A DNA stretch of 64,000 nt from Akkermansia massiliensis (GCF_018847375.1 NZ_CP072036.1:496001-560000); one strand, 5' to 3'. Counted from the stretch's first letter, positions 44,613-53,825 are shown. Notes: a model not told the origin generated them from the sequence alone. A program made the numbers and translations.

Positions 44613-45171
44613 ACATTTCCTGCTCAACCAGCTCGCAGACCAGATGGCCCACGGCAATGTGCATCTCCTGGATATTGTTCGTGGCATGGGAGGGGACGGC
44701 AATGCAGAAATCCGCACAGTCCCTCATCTCCCCGCCGCCCTGGCCCGTCAGGGCCACGGTCCTGACGCCCATGCGGCGCGCCAGCTCCATCGCCAGGACG
44801 ATGTTCTGGCTATTGCCGCTCGTGGAAAGCCCCACCAGCAGGTCACCGGAACGGCCTAATCCCTGCAATTGCCTGGAAAAGACCGTTTCATACCCGTAAT
44901 CATTCCCTACGGCGGTCAGGATGGAGGTATCCACCGTCAGGGCCAGCGCATTCATGGCGGGACGGTTCAGCTTGTAGCGGCCCACCAGCTCGGCGGCCAG
45001 GTGCTGGGAATCCGCGGCGGAGCCTCCGTTGCCGCAGAACATGATCTTGTTCCCGGCCTTGAGGGTATCCGCGCAGACGCGGGCGACTTGTTCAATCTCT
45101 CCGGCCATGGCGGCCAGAGCCTTGAAATTATCCGCTATTCCTAAAATCTGATTCCTGATGTACTCGCTCAT
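44602..45171 (-). CDS. gmhA: Sedoheptulose 7-phosphate isomerase
   Basis: The 189-residue SIS-domain enzyme performs the first step of heptose synthesis. Conserved elements are MFCGNGGSAADSQHLAAELVGRY, quoted as FCGNGGSAADSQHLAAE, then GLSTSGNSQN in the sugar-phosphate loop and the C-terminal HIAVGHLVCELVE with the metal/active-site His. Length and order match the family. It is preceded by hldE with a 4-base ATGA overlap and followed by overlapping gmhB, so the three heptose genes are one translationally coupled operon. Confidence 0.96.
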   Translation of the reverse strand: MSEYIRNQILGIADNFKALAAMAGEIEQVARVCADTLKAGNKIMFCGNGGSAADSQHLAAELVGRYKLNRPAMNALALTVDTSILTAVGNDYGYETVFSRQLQGLGRSGDLLVGLSTSGNSQNIVLAMELARRMGVRTVALTGQGGGEMRDCADFCIAVPSHATNNIQEMHIAVGHLVCELVEQEMYGS

Positions 45172-46658
45172 TCCGGACTGTTCTTCATGCGGTTGATGAT
45201 ATTGGTGGAGGAAAAGCCCTCCAGGCGGGGAAGCTCAAGAGCCTGTCCCCCGTAAGATATGACGTACTGCCCTTCCGGCCAGCGTTCCAGAGGATAGCCC
45301 TCCTTGGCGATCACGTCCGGGCGCAACTTCTCAATCAACGGCAGGGCCGTATCCTCGTCAAACGGCACCACGTAATCGATAAAATCCAGGGAGGCCAGCA
45401 GCAGGGAACGCATCTCCTCATTATTGATCGGCCTGTCCTCTCCCTTCAACCGCTTGATGGAGGCGTCCGTATTCAGCCCCACGAAAAGCACGTCGCACGC
45501 TTTCCGCGCCTTCATGAAGGAATGCAGGTGCCCCAGGTGCAGCAGGTCAAAACAACCGTTCGTAAACCCCACCACCTTCTTCTCCCGTCGGAAACGCTCC
45601 GCCAGCTCCGCCGCGGCTTCCGGCGTCAGAATATTGTTCCGGTGATGCCAGGAGGACGCCTTGAGGGCCTTCTCCTCCAGCGCCTTCTTCAGCTCCGCTC
45701 CGGTCACGCTGGCCGTCCCGAACTTGCCCACCACGATTCCGGCGGCCACGTTGGACACCACCAGGGCCTCCGGCACCGTAGCTCCGGCCGCCAGCGCCGC
45801 GCCCAGGCTGGCGAGGGAGGTATCCCCCGCTCCGGACACGTCAAAAACCTCACGGGCCTCCGTGGGAATGCAGACAAAATCGGAAGGATTGGAGGAAGGA
45901 ATGAAAATCATGCCGTGCTCGCTCAGGGTGACGAGCAAATTCTCAATGCCGAACTCGGAAAACAGCCGTTGCGCCCCTGCGATGGCATCCCTTTCCCACC
46001 CTGTCGCGGAAGGATTCAGCGTCACCCCGGTCGCCTCCTGGAACTCCTTCATATTGGGCTTCACCAGCGTGGCCCCCTTGTAACGGGAGTAATCCGAACC
46101 CTTCGGATCCACAATCACGGACTTGCCCGCCGCACGGCACCGGGCGATCACGTCAGGGGTTGTCTGCCCGTCAAACAGCCCTTTCCCGTAATCGGACAAA
46201 AGAACAAGGTCGGCCTCCGGCAGGCAGGCGTCCACCCGTTCCAGAAAACGGGAGGCCAGCTCCGGAACCATCCGCAGCGACTGTTCCTGGTCCGCCCTCA
46301 GCAAATGGTGCTTCCCCGCCACAAAACGGACCTTCACGGTCGTCTCATACCCTTCGCACTCCACCAGCTCCGGAACGCAGCACGTCTCTTCCAGAAAACG
46401 CCTTACCTGCCGTCCATGGCCGTCATTCCCCACCACGCTGACGAAGGTGGTGCGGCATCCCAGCGCGCACAGGTTAGTCACCACGTTGCCCGCGCCGCCC
46501 AGCATGCGCGTCTCCCGGTCCATCTTCATGATGGGAACCGGAGCCTCCGGGGAAATCCGGCTGACGCTCCCGTACAGGAACTTGTCCAGCATTACGTCCC
46601 CGATGCAGAGAATCCGCACGCGGGGAAATCCGTCAATCAATGTATGCAGCCGGTTCAT
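45168..46658 (-). CDS. hldE: Bifunctional heptose 7-phosphate kinase / heptose 1-phosphate adenylyltransferase
   Basis: A 496-residue fusion in the standard HldE order. The N-terminal ribokinase-family domain (about 1-320) includes LCIGDVMLDKFLYGSV, ISPEAPVPI and DVSGAGDTSLASLGAALAAG with the catalytic Asp. The C-terminal cytidylyltransferase-like domain (about 350-490) includes GFTNGCFDLLHLGHLHSF and IKRLKGEDRPIN. Together with GmhA and GmhB it makes ADP-D-glycero-beta-D-manno-heptose for the LPS core. The HldD epimerase is not in the window. It is the first gene of the operon. Confidence 0.96.
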   Translation of the reverse strand: MNRLHTLIDGFPRVRILCIGDVMLDKFLYGSVSRISPEAPVPIMKMDRETRMLGGAGNVVTNLCALGCRTTFVSVVGNDGHGRQVRRFLEETCCVPELVECEGYETTVKVRFVAGKHHLLRADQEQSLRMVPELASRFLERVDACLPEADLVLLSDYGKGLFDGQTTPDVIARCRAAGKSVIVDPKGSDYSRYKGATLVKPNMKEFQEATGVTLNPSATGWERDAIAGAQRLFSEFGIENLLVTLSEHGMIFIPSSNPSDFVCIPTEAREVFDVSGAGDTSLASLGAALAAGATVPEALVVSNVAAGIVVGKFGTASVTGAELKKALEEKALKASSWHHRNNILTPEAAAELAERFRREKKVVGFTNGCFDLLHLGHLHSFMKARKACDVLFVGLNTDASIKRLKGEDRPINNEEMRSLLLASLDFIDYVVPFDEDTALPLIEKLRPDVIAKEGYPLERWPEGQYVISYGGQALELPRLEGFSSTNIINRMKNSPE

Positions 46659-46816
46659 GGGAGACGTTCCTTTCTATCACGCCCCCCACTGTAAGGCAAG
46701 GACAGTTGAAGCCCGTTCCGGAGCGGGAAAACCGCATCATGCAGGCGTTCGCACCCGCTGCGAACGTCGGAACCCTTCTTTCAAGGGCAAAAAATAGGTC
46801 AGCCATGATAAAAATC

Positions 46817-46845
46817 TTGACCTGTAAGCAGGAAAGCACTACGTA
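46817..46845 (+). promoter_or_regulatory. Candidate sigma-70-type promoter of rpsU
   Basis: TTGACC (46817-46822), a 17-base spacer and TACGTA (46840-46845) lie about 40 bases upstream of the S21 start. The -35 box is good and the -10 box weak. Position and spacing favour it, but it is unverified. Confidence 0.4.
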
Positions 46846-46887
46846 TTGTCTCCCGTTCCCGGACGAATAGAAAAAGGAAAACAAATC

Positions 46888-47139
46888 ATGCGTGAAGTTA
46901 CCGTAAGAAAAGGTGAACCTATCGACCGCGCTCTTAAGCGCCTCAAAACAAAACTGGATGTTGAAGGCATTCTGGATGAAATGCGCCGCCGCCGCGCCTT
47001 TGAAACCCCGATGGACGAACGCCGCCGCAAGGCCCGTTCCGCCAGCAAGCGCAACAAGGTAAAATGGCGTTACAGCAACAAGAGCGAAGAAGCCGCTCCC
47101 GAAACCGCTGAAGCTCCCGCTTCCGCTCCTGAAGCTTAA
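46888..47139 (+). CDS. rpsU: 30S ribosomal protein S21
   Basis: The ATG at 46888 gives the S21 N-terminus MREVTVRKGEPIDRALKRLK, followed by the Arg-rich RRRRAFETPMDERRRKARSA block. An AAAGGAAA sequence about 9 bases upstream is one of the few Shine-Dalgarno-like elements in the window. S21 helps position mRNA on the small subunit. At 83 residues it is slightly longer than usual because of an acidic Glu/Ala/Pro tail (about 66-83). It is followed by a terminator and then hemL. Confidence 0.94.
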   Translation: MREVTVRKGEPIDRALKRLKTKLDVEGILDEMRRRRAFETPMDERRRKARSASKRNKVKWRYSNKSEEAAPETAEAPASAPEA

Positions 47140-47175
47140 ATCAGTATTGGTTCGGGAATAGAACCCATTTCAATG

Positions 47176-47207
47176 AGGGCAACCCTTTCTCAAGGTTTGC
47201 CCTTTTT
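47176..47207 (+). terminator. Intrinsic terminator of rpsU
   Basis: A hairpin formed by AGGGCAACC and GGTTTGCCCT (one bulged base) followed by five T (47203-47207). It begins 37 bases past the rpsU stop codon and ends 15 bases before hemL, so hemL probably has its own promoter overlapping this element or depends on read-through. Confidence 0.75.
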
Positions 47208-47221
47208 GCTTCCCTCAGCAC

Positions 47222-48502
47222 ATGAATCAGTCCGCCCAGCTCTTCTCCCGCGCGCGCGCCGTCATCCCCGGCGGCGTCAACTCCCCCGTCAGAGCCTTCC
47301 GCAACGTGGACGGCGACCCTTTCTTTGTCCAATCCGCCAAGGGAGCCTACATCACTGACGCGGACGGACGCCAGCTCATTGACTACATCGGCACCTGGGG
47401 CCCGGCCATTCTGGGCCATGCTCCGCAGACCGTTCTAAATGCCGTCCATGCCGCCGTGGACAGGGGGCTGGGCTACGGCATCCCCGCGCCGGCGGAGGTG
47501 GACATGGCGGAAATGATTACGGGCATGGTGCCCTCCGTGGAAAAAGTGCGCATGGTCAACTCCGGAACGGAAGCAACCATGTCCGCCATCAGGCTGGCGC
47601 GCGGCTACACCGGACGCCGCAAAATCATCAAATTCATCGGCTGCTACCACGGCCATGTGGACTCCCTGCTGGTGGCGGCGGGCTCCGGGGCGCTCACCTT
47701 CGGAGAACCGGACAGCGCAGGCGTACCCAGGGAAATGACCCAGCTCACCATTACGGTGCCCTACAACGACCGGGAAGCGGTGAAAAAAGCCTTTGAACTC
47801 CATGGGAGCGACATCGCCGCCGTCATCCTGGAGCCCTTCCCGGCTAACGCAGGGCTTTACTTCCCGCAGAACGATTTTCTCCATTTTCTGCGGGAAATCA
47901 CGCTCCGGCACGATTCCCTGCTCATCTTTGACGAAGTCATGACGGGCTTCCGCGTCGCGCCCGGCGGCGTGCAGCAGCTTCACGGCATCACTCCGGACCT
48001 CACCTGCATGGGGAAGGTCATCGGCGGCGGCCTCCCCGTGGGGGCCTTTGGAGGCCGTGCGGAAATCATGGACTGCCTCTCCCCGCTGGGCCCCGTGTAC
48101 CAGGCGGGCACCCTCTCCGGCAACCCCGTCGCCATGGCGGCGGGCCTTGCCCAGCTCCGGGAGCTCCTGGACGGAAACGCCTACGACCGCCTGGAACAGC
48201 TCGGCGCGCGTCTGGAAGAAGGCATCCGCGAGGCCATCCGGAAGCACGGCAGGAACTACACCTTCCACCGCGCAGGTTCCATGTTCTGCCTCTTCTTCAC
48301 GGAGCAGGAAGTCTATGACCTGGACTCCGCGCAAAAAGCCTCCAAGGAACTCTTCAAACCCTTCTTCTGGAACATGCTGGAACAGGGCGTCTACTTTGCC
48401 CCCTCCCCGTATGAAACGGGCTTCATCTCTACGGCCCATACGGAAGAAGACATTGACCGTACGGTGGAAGCAGTCCATGTCAGCCTCTCCAAACTGGGAT
48501 AA
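47222..48502 (+). CDS. hemL: Glutamate-1-semialdehyde 2,1-aminomutase
   Basis: A 426-residue PLP enzyme that makes 5-aminolevulinate in the C5 tetrapyrrole pathway. Signatures are SRARAVIPGGVNSPVRAFRNV, quoted as VIPGGVNSPVRAF, then MVNSGTEATMSAIRLARGYTG, FDEVMTGFRVAPGG and TCMGKVIGGGLPVGAFGG with the PLP-binding Lys. Length matches the family. The sequence before the ATG (CTTCCCTCAGCAC) is pyrimidine-rich without a Shine-Dalgarno. A secreted ankyrin protein gene follows after 50 bases. Confidence 0.97.
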   Translation: MNQSAQLFSRARAVIPGGVNSPVRAFRNVDGDPFFVQSAKGAYITDADGRQLIDYIGTWGPAILGHAPQTVLNAVHAAVDRGLGYGIPAPAEVDMAEMITGMVPSVEKVRMVNSGTEATMSAIRLARGYTGRRKIIKFIGCYHGHVDSLLVAAGSGALTFGEPDSAGVPREMTQLTITVPYNDREAVKKAFELHGSDIAAVILEPFPANAGLYFPQNDFLHFLREITLRHDSLLIFDEVMTGFRVAPGGVQQLHGITPDLTCMGKVIGGGLPVGAFGGRAEIMDCLSPLGPVYQAGTLSGNPVAMAAGLAQLRELLDGNAYDRLEQLGARLEEGIREAIRKHGRNYTFHRAGSMFCLFFTEQEVYDLDSAQKASKELFKPFFWNMLEQGVYFAPSPYETGFISTAHTEEDIDRTVEAVHVSLSKLG

Positions 48503-48552
48503 TGCCCCTTATTTGAAGTGACAGGCCACTTTCCTTCCCCTATAAGGATGCC

Positions 48553-49614
48553 ATGAGACAAATGACAGGGTCCATGCTGCTTCTGTCCGCAGCAGCCGTC
48601 GCAGCCGCCCCCCTGGCGGATGCGGAGGAAAGGACGATCCAGCTCACGGAAGCGGAAAAACAGGAAATCCAGGCGGCAAATGAAAAGCTCCTGGGACTTA
48701 CCCTCCGCTTCCTGCACGACTCCTGGCCCCTGGAAATCATGTTCGCCGGAGAAGCTCAACAGGAATTCCACTCCATCCTCCAGTGCTACCGGATGCTGGA
48801 GCAATTCCGGGAGACTGGCAACCTCATGCTTCAGGCTCCGGACCGCAACACGCCCCTGCACCTCTGCATTGCCCTGGGATTGAATCAACTGGCCATCCGG
48901 ATGATAGAAGCGGGCGCTCCCGTCAACGCCCAATCCATCTTCATGCATGACGGCACTAAGGAACCGGGAGACACCCCCCTCACCTGGGCCTGCCTCTCGG
49001 GCCTTTACATGAACTCCACGGCGGAAGACAGGCTGCCGCTGGTGCAGTCCCTGCTCAAGCACGGGGCCGACCCGGACCAGCCGGGACCGTGGGGCGTCAC
49101 CCCGTTCATGTACTCCGCCGCCCTCAATGACTCTGATCCGGGACAGGAAAAAATAGCCCTGGCCCTGCTGGACGCCGGTTCTCCGGACCTTAAGCGCAGG
49201 TTAAACGCCCAGGCGCGCGGAGTCGGCTTCCTCAGCCTTTCCCCTGCCATTTACGAACGGCTCATCAAGGCAGGCTGCGACGTCAACGAACGCTTCTTTG
49301 AAAGCAAGCAGTCTCCCCTGCATCTGGTCTGCACCAAGGAAAAACCGGCGGAACGCCTCATCCCCCTCATTGAACTTCTCATCAAGGCGGGAGCGGACCC
49401 CAACCAGCCGGACGTGGACGGCCTGACGCCGCTGATGGCCTGCAACTCTCCTGAGATAGCCGTTTGCCTCATGGACAACGGCGCCAATCCCGCCCTTCGC
49501 AACGATGACGGCCAGACCGCCTATGACTTCCACATAAAAAACGGGTATCCCCCCATTGCGGAAGCCATTAAAGACTGGCAGGCCAAACAGAAAAAAGCAC
49601 CGCGTACCGAGTAG
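48553..49614 (+). CDS. Exported ankyrin-repeat protein
   Basis: A 353-residue protein with an N-terminal signal (TGSMLLLSAAAVAAAPLADA, cleavage near 24). After an acidic helical part (about 30-90), ankyrin repeats can be recognised: RNTPLHLCIALGLNQLAIRM and IEAGAPVNAQ, GDTPLTWACLSG, LLKHGADPDQPGPWGVTPFM, QSPLHLVCTKEKPAERLIPL and LLIKAGADPNQPDVDGLTPL. That gives about six repeats, probably binding a protein in the periplasm or at the surface. An AAGGA sequence lies 5 bases before the ATG. The binding partner is unknown, and the link to hemL may be positional only. Confidence 0.88.
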   Translation: MRQMTGSMLLLSAAAVAAAPLADAEERTIQLTEAEKQEIQAANEKLLGLTLRFLHDSWPLEIMFAGEAQQEFHSILQCYRMLEQFRETGNLMLQAPDRNTPLHLCIALGLNQLAIRMIEAGAPVNAQSIFMHDGTKEPGDTPLTWACLSGLYMNSTAEDRLPLVQSLLKHGADPDQPGPWGVTPFMYSAALNDSDPGQEKIALALLDAGSPDLKRRLNAQARGVGFLSLSPAIYERLIKAGCDVNERFFESKQSPLHLVCTKEKPAERLIPLIELLIKAGADPNQPDVDGLTPLMACNSPEIAVCLMDNGANPALRNDDGQTAYDFHIKNGYPPIAEAIKDWQAKQKKAPRTE

Positions 49615-49932
49615 CGCCATCTTCCTTTCCAGTGAAAGCGGAAAAAGGGGTCTGGCCGTTCCCGTCCGCCACGGGTCTTTCAAGCGAGCCGCAGCAGAGC
49701 CTTGGCCTGCCCGTTCCAGGATTCATCCCCGGACCTCTCCCGTACAAAAGAGACCTTACGCAAGCCGTCTCTTCCGGTCTTTAAACACGCCCGGCATGCT
49801 CCTTCCGGAAATGCCGGAAGCCCGGAACAGCCAGGTTCCCGGAGCCATGGAGCAAACATTTTCCTCTGGCGGAACATGAAAAAGCCGCCCCCCCGGACAG
49901 GGAGGCGGCTTTGAAAACCACAGGAGGGAAGA
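49615..49932. other. Intergenic region between convergent ankyrin and sugar-porter genes
   Basis: About 320 bases with no recognised gene. The right end holds the terminator of the sugar-porter gene. The left part is pyrimidine- and purine-patchy without a clear hairpin for the ankyrin gene. Short open frames have Arg/Pro-rich translations. Confidence 0.45.
49877..49912 (-). terminator. Intrinsic terminator of the sugar-porter gene
   Basis: A perfect 9-bp stem AAAGCCGCC (49881-49889) / GGCGGCTTT (49904-49912). Read on the minus strand it ends GGCGGCTTTTTC, a typical T-tract. It lies about 20 bases past the stop codon. Confidence 0.85.
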
Positions 49933-51894
49933 TTATTCTTCCGCTTCAATGCCTTCACCGATCATCTTGAGATCTTCCGGCATCTTGCCTGTTGTGAAAT
50001 AGCCTTCGATTTCCTCCAGGGAACGGCCCTTGGTTTCAGGCAGGAAGAAGGTCACCGTAATGAAGTACAGCACCGTAATGCCGCCCAGCGTAAAGAACAC
50101 GCCGGAATAGCCGCAGCTTCCCACCCACGGAAGGAAGGAACCGGCAATGATCGTGGAAACAAGCTGGTTGATCAGCAGCGCAATCGCCATGCCGTTGGAA
50201 CGGATGCGGGCGGGCATCAGTTCGGACAGGGCCAGCCAGACGCACACGCCGGGGCCGGTGGCATAAAACGCGATGAAGATGATGAAGAAGGCGGTCACGC
50301 CCCAGCCCATGGAGGTATCCGGCTTCTCGCCCAGTTCCGCCTTCAGGATGGAAACGGGCTTCATGGCATAGCCGTCCTTGCCGTTCACCACCATCTTGTT
50401 GGTGGAATCCGGAACGGCCTTGATCACGGCCAGGGAAGCCTTGTCCTCTTCCTTCTTGATATCCTTGGCATCCTTGGTCAGCTCGGAAAATTCCACCACG
50501 GAAAGCTGGGTGGAAGAACCCATCAGGAACTGGTACCAGGCGGGATTGGCTTCCGGCTGGTCATAGGTGATGATGAGCTGCATCCTGTTGATGTCCTTGT
50601 CGCCCATGCCGTTCTTGGCAAGCAGGTTCTTGACGAAGGGGGAATCGGGCGTGCGTTCCAGCTGCAGCGTGCGGATGGAGCCTACGTCCTTGCCCTGGTC
50701 AAACTCCTTCTGGACGGAAGGGCTCTGGGCGGCCAGCAGGGCGGCCACGTCCGTGGTCACGTCCTTGCGGGCTTTTTCCACATTATTGAACAGGAACCCG
50801 GTGCCGAGCAGACCCACCACAATGCCGGCAGTGCCGATCTTGAGCAGGAACTTGCGGCCCTTGCGGTCCACCAGGATCATGGCGACGATGGTCATCAAGC
50901 AGTTCACCACCTTGATGGTGAAGTCCGCCCAGTTGGCGGTGGTGCCTTCCAGGCCCGCCTGCTGGAACACCTTCACGGAGTAATTCAGCACGGAGTTGAT
51001 ACCCGTGGCCTGCGTAAACGCCAGGACGAGGACCGCCAGAACAAAGGGATACACATACTTGCGCTGAAGAAGGGATTCACCGGAAGAACTCTGCTTCTTA
51101 AGCTCTTCAGCCTTCTGCTTCTCTTCCTCTTCAATGTGGACCATTTCATCAAACACCTCCTTGGCGCGCACATCTCCATAACTGCGCACCAGCACGGCCA
51201 TGGCTTCATCCTTGCGGCCGCGGCGGAACAGGTAGCGGGGGGATTCACTCAAACGGAAGGAACCGAAAAACAGGAAAAGGCCGGGAACGGCGCAAACCCA
51301 GAAAATGGCCTGCCACGCAAAAATCTTGGCGGAAGTCAGCGTTTCCTCGCTCGCGCCGGAATTTTCCACGCCGCCCACATAACTGGCGGCAAGCAGACCG
51401 ACTACGGCGGCGAACACGAGGCCCACCGTCAGCAGGAACTGGAACATCCCGGTCCCTTTGCCACGGGATTCCGCGCTCAAACACTCAGCCAGGTACAGGG
51501 GAACCACCACGCCTACAATACCGGCGCTGGCGCCCTGGAGAATACGGCCCAGCAGCATGATGCCGAACACTTCCTGGGACAGGCAGATCACGGGAATACT
51601 CACCGTGAACAGGGCGGCGGCTACGGTAATCAGCGCCTTGCGTCCCAACTTGTCCGCCAGATACCCGGCAAACAGGGAAGAAAGCACGCTGCCGAACAGC
51701 ACGGCCGCCACCACCTGGGAAAGCTGGGAGGGATTGAAACCAGCCGTCTGCTCAATGTAGGGGAGCGCCGCAGCAATCACGCCGACGTCCACACCGTAGA
51801 GCAGGCCGCCCAAACCGGCCATGATGAGGAGGTAGCGCATGTATCGCCTGGCCGCATCCGGAACGGCGGCCTTCATGTTTTCTTGGTCTGTCAT
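49933..51894 (-). CDS. MFS sugar-porter-family transporter with a roughly 160-residue insertion
   Basis: A 653-residue inner-membrane protein. Sugar-porter signatures are present: GGLLYGVDVGVIAAALPYI in TM1, GYLADKLGRK, LGRILQGASAGIVGVVVPLYLAE, RLSESPRYLFRRGR, LVDRKGRKFLL and the C-terminal FFLPETKGRSLEEIE. The normal family length is 450-500. The excess is mainly residues 370-529, between the helices corresponding to TM9 and TM10, which would be periplasmic. This block is hydrophilic (KARKDVTTDVAALLAAQSPS, later YDQPEANPAWYQFLMGSS). The protein likely imports a sugar by H+ symport. The substrate and the role of the extra domain are unknown. Confidence 0.9.
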   Translation of the reverse strand: MTDQENMKAAVPDAARRYMRYLLIMAGLGGLLYGVDVGVIAAALPYIEQTAGFNPSQLSQVVAAVLFGSVLSSLFAGYLADKLGRKALITVAAALFTVSIPVICLSQEVFGIMLLGRILQGASAGIVGVVVPLYLAECLSAESRGKGTGMFQFLLTVGLVFAAVVGLLAASYVGGVENSGASEETLTSAKIFAWQAIFWVCAVPGLFLFFGSFRLSESPRYLFRRGRKDEAMAVLVRSYGDVRAKEVFDEMVHIEEEEKQKAEELKKQSSSGESLLQRKYVYPFVLAVLVLAFTQATGINSVLNYSVKVFQQAGLEGTTANWADFTIKVVNCLMTIVAMILVDRKGRKFLLKIGTAGIVVGLLGTGFLFNNVEKARKDVTTDVAALLAAQSPSVQKEFDQGKDVGSIRTLQLERTPDSPFVKNLLAKNGMGDKDINRMQLIITYDQPEANPAWYQFLMGSSTQLSVVEFSELTKDAKDIKKEEDKASLAVIKAVPDSTNKMVVNGKDGYAMKPVSILKAELGEKPDTSMGWGVTAFFIIFIAFYATGPGVCVWLALSELMPARIRSNGMAIALLINQLVSTIIAGSFLPWVGSCGYSGVFFTLGGITVLYFITVTFFLPETKGRSLEEIEGYFTTGKMPEDLKMIGEGIEAEE

Positions 51895-52238
51895 GGTCGT
51901 TGCATTCTAGTAAATTGGCTTTTCTCCGCAACCAAAAAAGAGATGCTTCCGGGACAAAAACAACTTTCCTCCCCTCAAATGCGCCCAAATGGTAAAAATA
52001 TCACAAAAGAAACAATTAGGAAGCCGTACAGGAAAGGAAGATCGTTTAAAATAACTCCAAAAACACCTCCTGCCATTTTCCCCGCATCTTCATGAAAAAA
52101 CAGCCGCAAAAGAAAAAAACGCGGGCGCCTTCCCTCCGGCCCCGTGAACCATTCAGCTGAAAAAAGAGCGGTGCGACGCGTCCCAATCAGACCGGGCATA
52201 AAAAACCTCCCGCCCTCTTCCGGAAACGGATGCCGTCC
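51895..52238. other. Intergenic region upstream of the sugar-porter gene
   Basis: About 340 bases between two minus-strand genes, notably A-rich around 51940-52110 (AAATATCACAAAAGAAACAA). This is the likely promoter region of the sugar porter. No gene, RNA or clear terminator of its own was recognised. Confidence 0.4.
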
Positions 52239-53825
52239 CTACTGGGGGTTCTTCGCGGAAGAATCTATCCCCAGCCGCTTTTCAATCAGGTTTACGGACA
52301 GCTCCGCGCACAGGCGCAATTCGTTGTCGGCGTCATGGGTGAAAGCCTTGAGCGCGGACAGGGAAGCCTCCGAACCGATTTCCCCAAGAATACGGGCGGC
52401 GGAACGTTTCAGCACAAAATCGTCCGACTCGTTCATCAGCCGGATAATGTCGGCTTCCCCGGTGGGACCGACGGCCTTGCACTCGTCCTCCCACTTCTGG
52501 GGATCCTTTTTCCATTCATCCAGAAGCAGCGCAAAGCTCTTCTTCTCCGGACCGTGCAGCAAAAACCTGACCAGAGAGGCAGGAATCTCGCAGTCCGCCT
52601 TCTTCAACTCCGTAGCCACATAGTAAACCACGCGCTGCGCCTCCGCGTTATCCGGCTCCGCCCACACGACGAGGGCGGAAGCCAAAGCGGTCACATACTC
52701 CGCATCACGCCCCCACGGCTCCCGGAGAAGCTCCACCAGCTTGGCGGAAACTTCATGGCGCATCTTGTCCGGCTTCACGGAAGCCAGGCGCTTTGCTGCG
52801 GCAATCACGCGCCGGATGTCCAGACAGGACAATTCCTTCAAATTGGCCAGTACGAAATACTGGTGGCGTTCATCCTGCAACGCGGCGGAAGCCGGGCGCG
52901 CTTCAAACTTGTCCCGGTTCAGAACCACTTCCACAAAGAAACGCTCCTTGTCCTGCAAAGTCACGTTCCCCATCTTGGCCGCCACGTCCACAAACTCCTT
53001 AAATGTGATGGGAGTAGGAGTAATAACGAACAAGCCGCCGCCCGTGCCTTTGCGGTCATAAAAAATCGGCTCGTCCTCAGACTGGGCCATCCTCTTCAAA
53101 TACGCCTTCACCATGTCCCGGTTGGCCGCATTCACCCCGACCACCCACACGCCCAGAACACCCTGGGCCTCTTTCCGGTCAATGGCGGCAAACAGGGGCT
53201 TCAAATCCCCTTCCCCGTAATTCTGAACGGAAGCGTTCTGTTCGGCCAGTTGTTCCAGGCTCATGCTGGTAAAGCCGGAGACGCCTTCCTCCTCCTCAGC
53301 CTGGGCGACCGCTTCCTTCCCGCCGAGCAGGGAGGGATTCAGTTTGACCGGATACACGAAAGGCAGGGAGGCAATGCCCCCCGCCACCAGAAAGCCCAGC
53401 AAAATGAAAACAATCTTGTGCCTGCGTCCGGCGCAGGCCATCAAGCCCCCCGCAAGACAGGCGAAAAACAGGGCGAACGCCTTTTGCTGGGGCTGCTGCA
53501 GCATGGAAAGGAAAAAGGTCCCGTCCATCTCGGAAGAGGCATTGTAAAAAAGCCAGACGCAGCCGGCGGCGATGACCAGGGAGGCGCAAAGGCACATCAG
53601 TTGAATCAGCCCCGTTTCCATCAAGGCGCTCTGAATGGCCTCCCGGCGGTCTTTGGGGGTATGCACGGTAACGGCCTTCTTCGCCCTGGCAAAAGGCTTC
53701 TTGGGGATCAGCTTTTCCCTGTCGCAAAGAAACTCATGGCCGCATTTGCTGCAATTCACCATGGAACCCTCCGCAGCGGAAGGAACATTGATATGTCGTT
53801 TGCACTGTGGACAATTCAGATTCAC
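52239..53825 (-). CDS. Zinc-ribbon membrane protein with HEAT-like C-terminus, function unknown
   Basis: A 528-residue protein. It starts with an MJ0042-type zinc ribbon (Cys5-x2-Cys8 and Cys25-x2-Cys28), then has three hydrophobic helices (about 73-95, 117-134 and 138-160). The rest is a soluble part of about 360 residues: an alpha/beta domain around 175-330 (VLGVWVVGVNAANRDMVKAY, YFVLANLKEL) and helical repeats ending in a clear HEAT-type element (DFVLKRSAARILGEIGSEAS). The soluble part could lie on either side of the membrane. I know no named family. It is a single gene preceded by a long AT-rich spacer. Confidence 0.75.
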   Translation of the reverse strand: MNLNCPQCKRHINVPSAAEGSMVNCSKCGHEFLCDREKLIPKKPFARAKKAVTVHTPKDRREAIQSALMETGLIQLMCLCASLVIAAGCVWLFYNASSEMDGTFFLSMLQQPQQKAFALFFACLAGGLMACAGRRHKIVFILLGFLVAGGIASLPFVYPVKLNPSLLGGKEAVAQAEEEEGVSGFTSMSLEQLAEQNASVQNYGEGDLKPLFAAIDRKEAQGVLGVWVVGVNAANRDMVKAYLKRMAQSEDEPIFYDRKGTGGGLFVITPTPITFKEFVDVAAKMGNVTLQDKERFFVEVVLNRDKFEARPASAALQDERHQYFVLANLKELSCLDIRRVIAAAKRLASVKPDKMRHEVSAKLVELLREPWGRDAEYVTALASALVVWAEPDNAEAQRVVYYVATELKKADCEIPASLVRFLLHGPEKKSFALLLDEWKKDPQKWEDECKAVGPTGEADIIRLMNESDDFVLKRSAARILGEIGSEASLSALKAFTHDADNELRLCAELSVNLIEKRLGIDSSAKNPQ

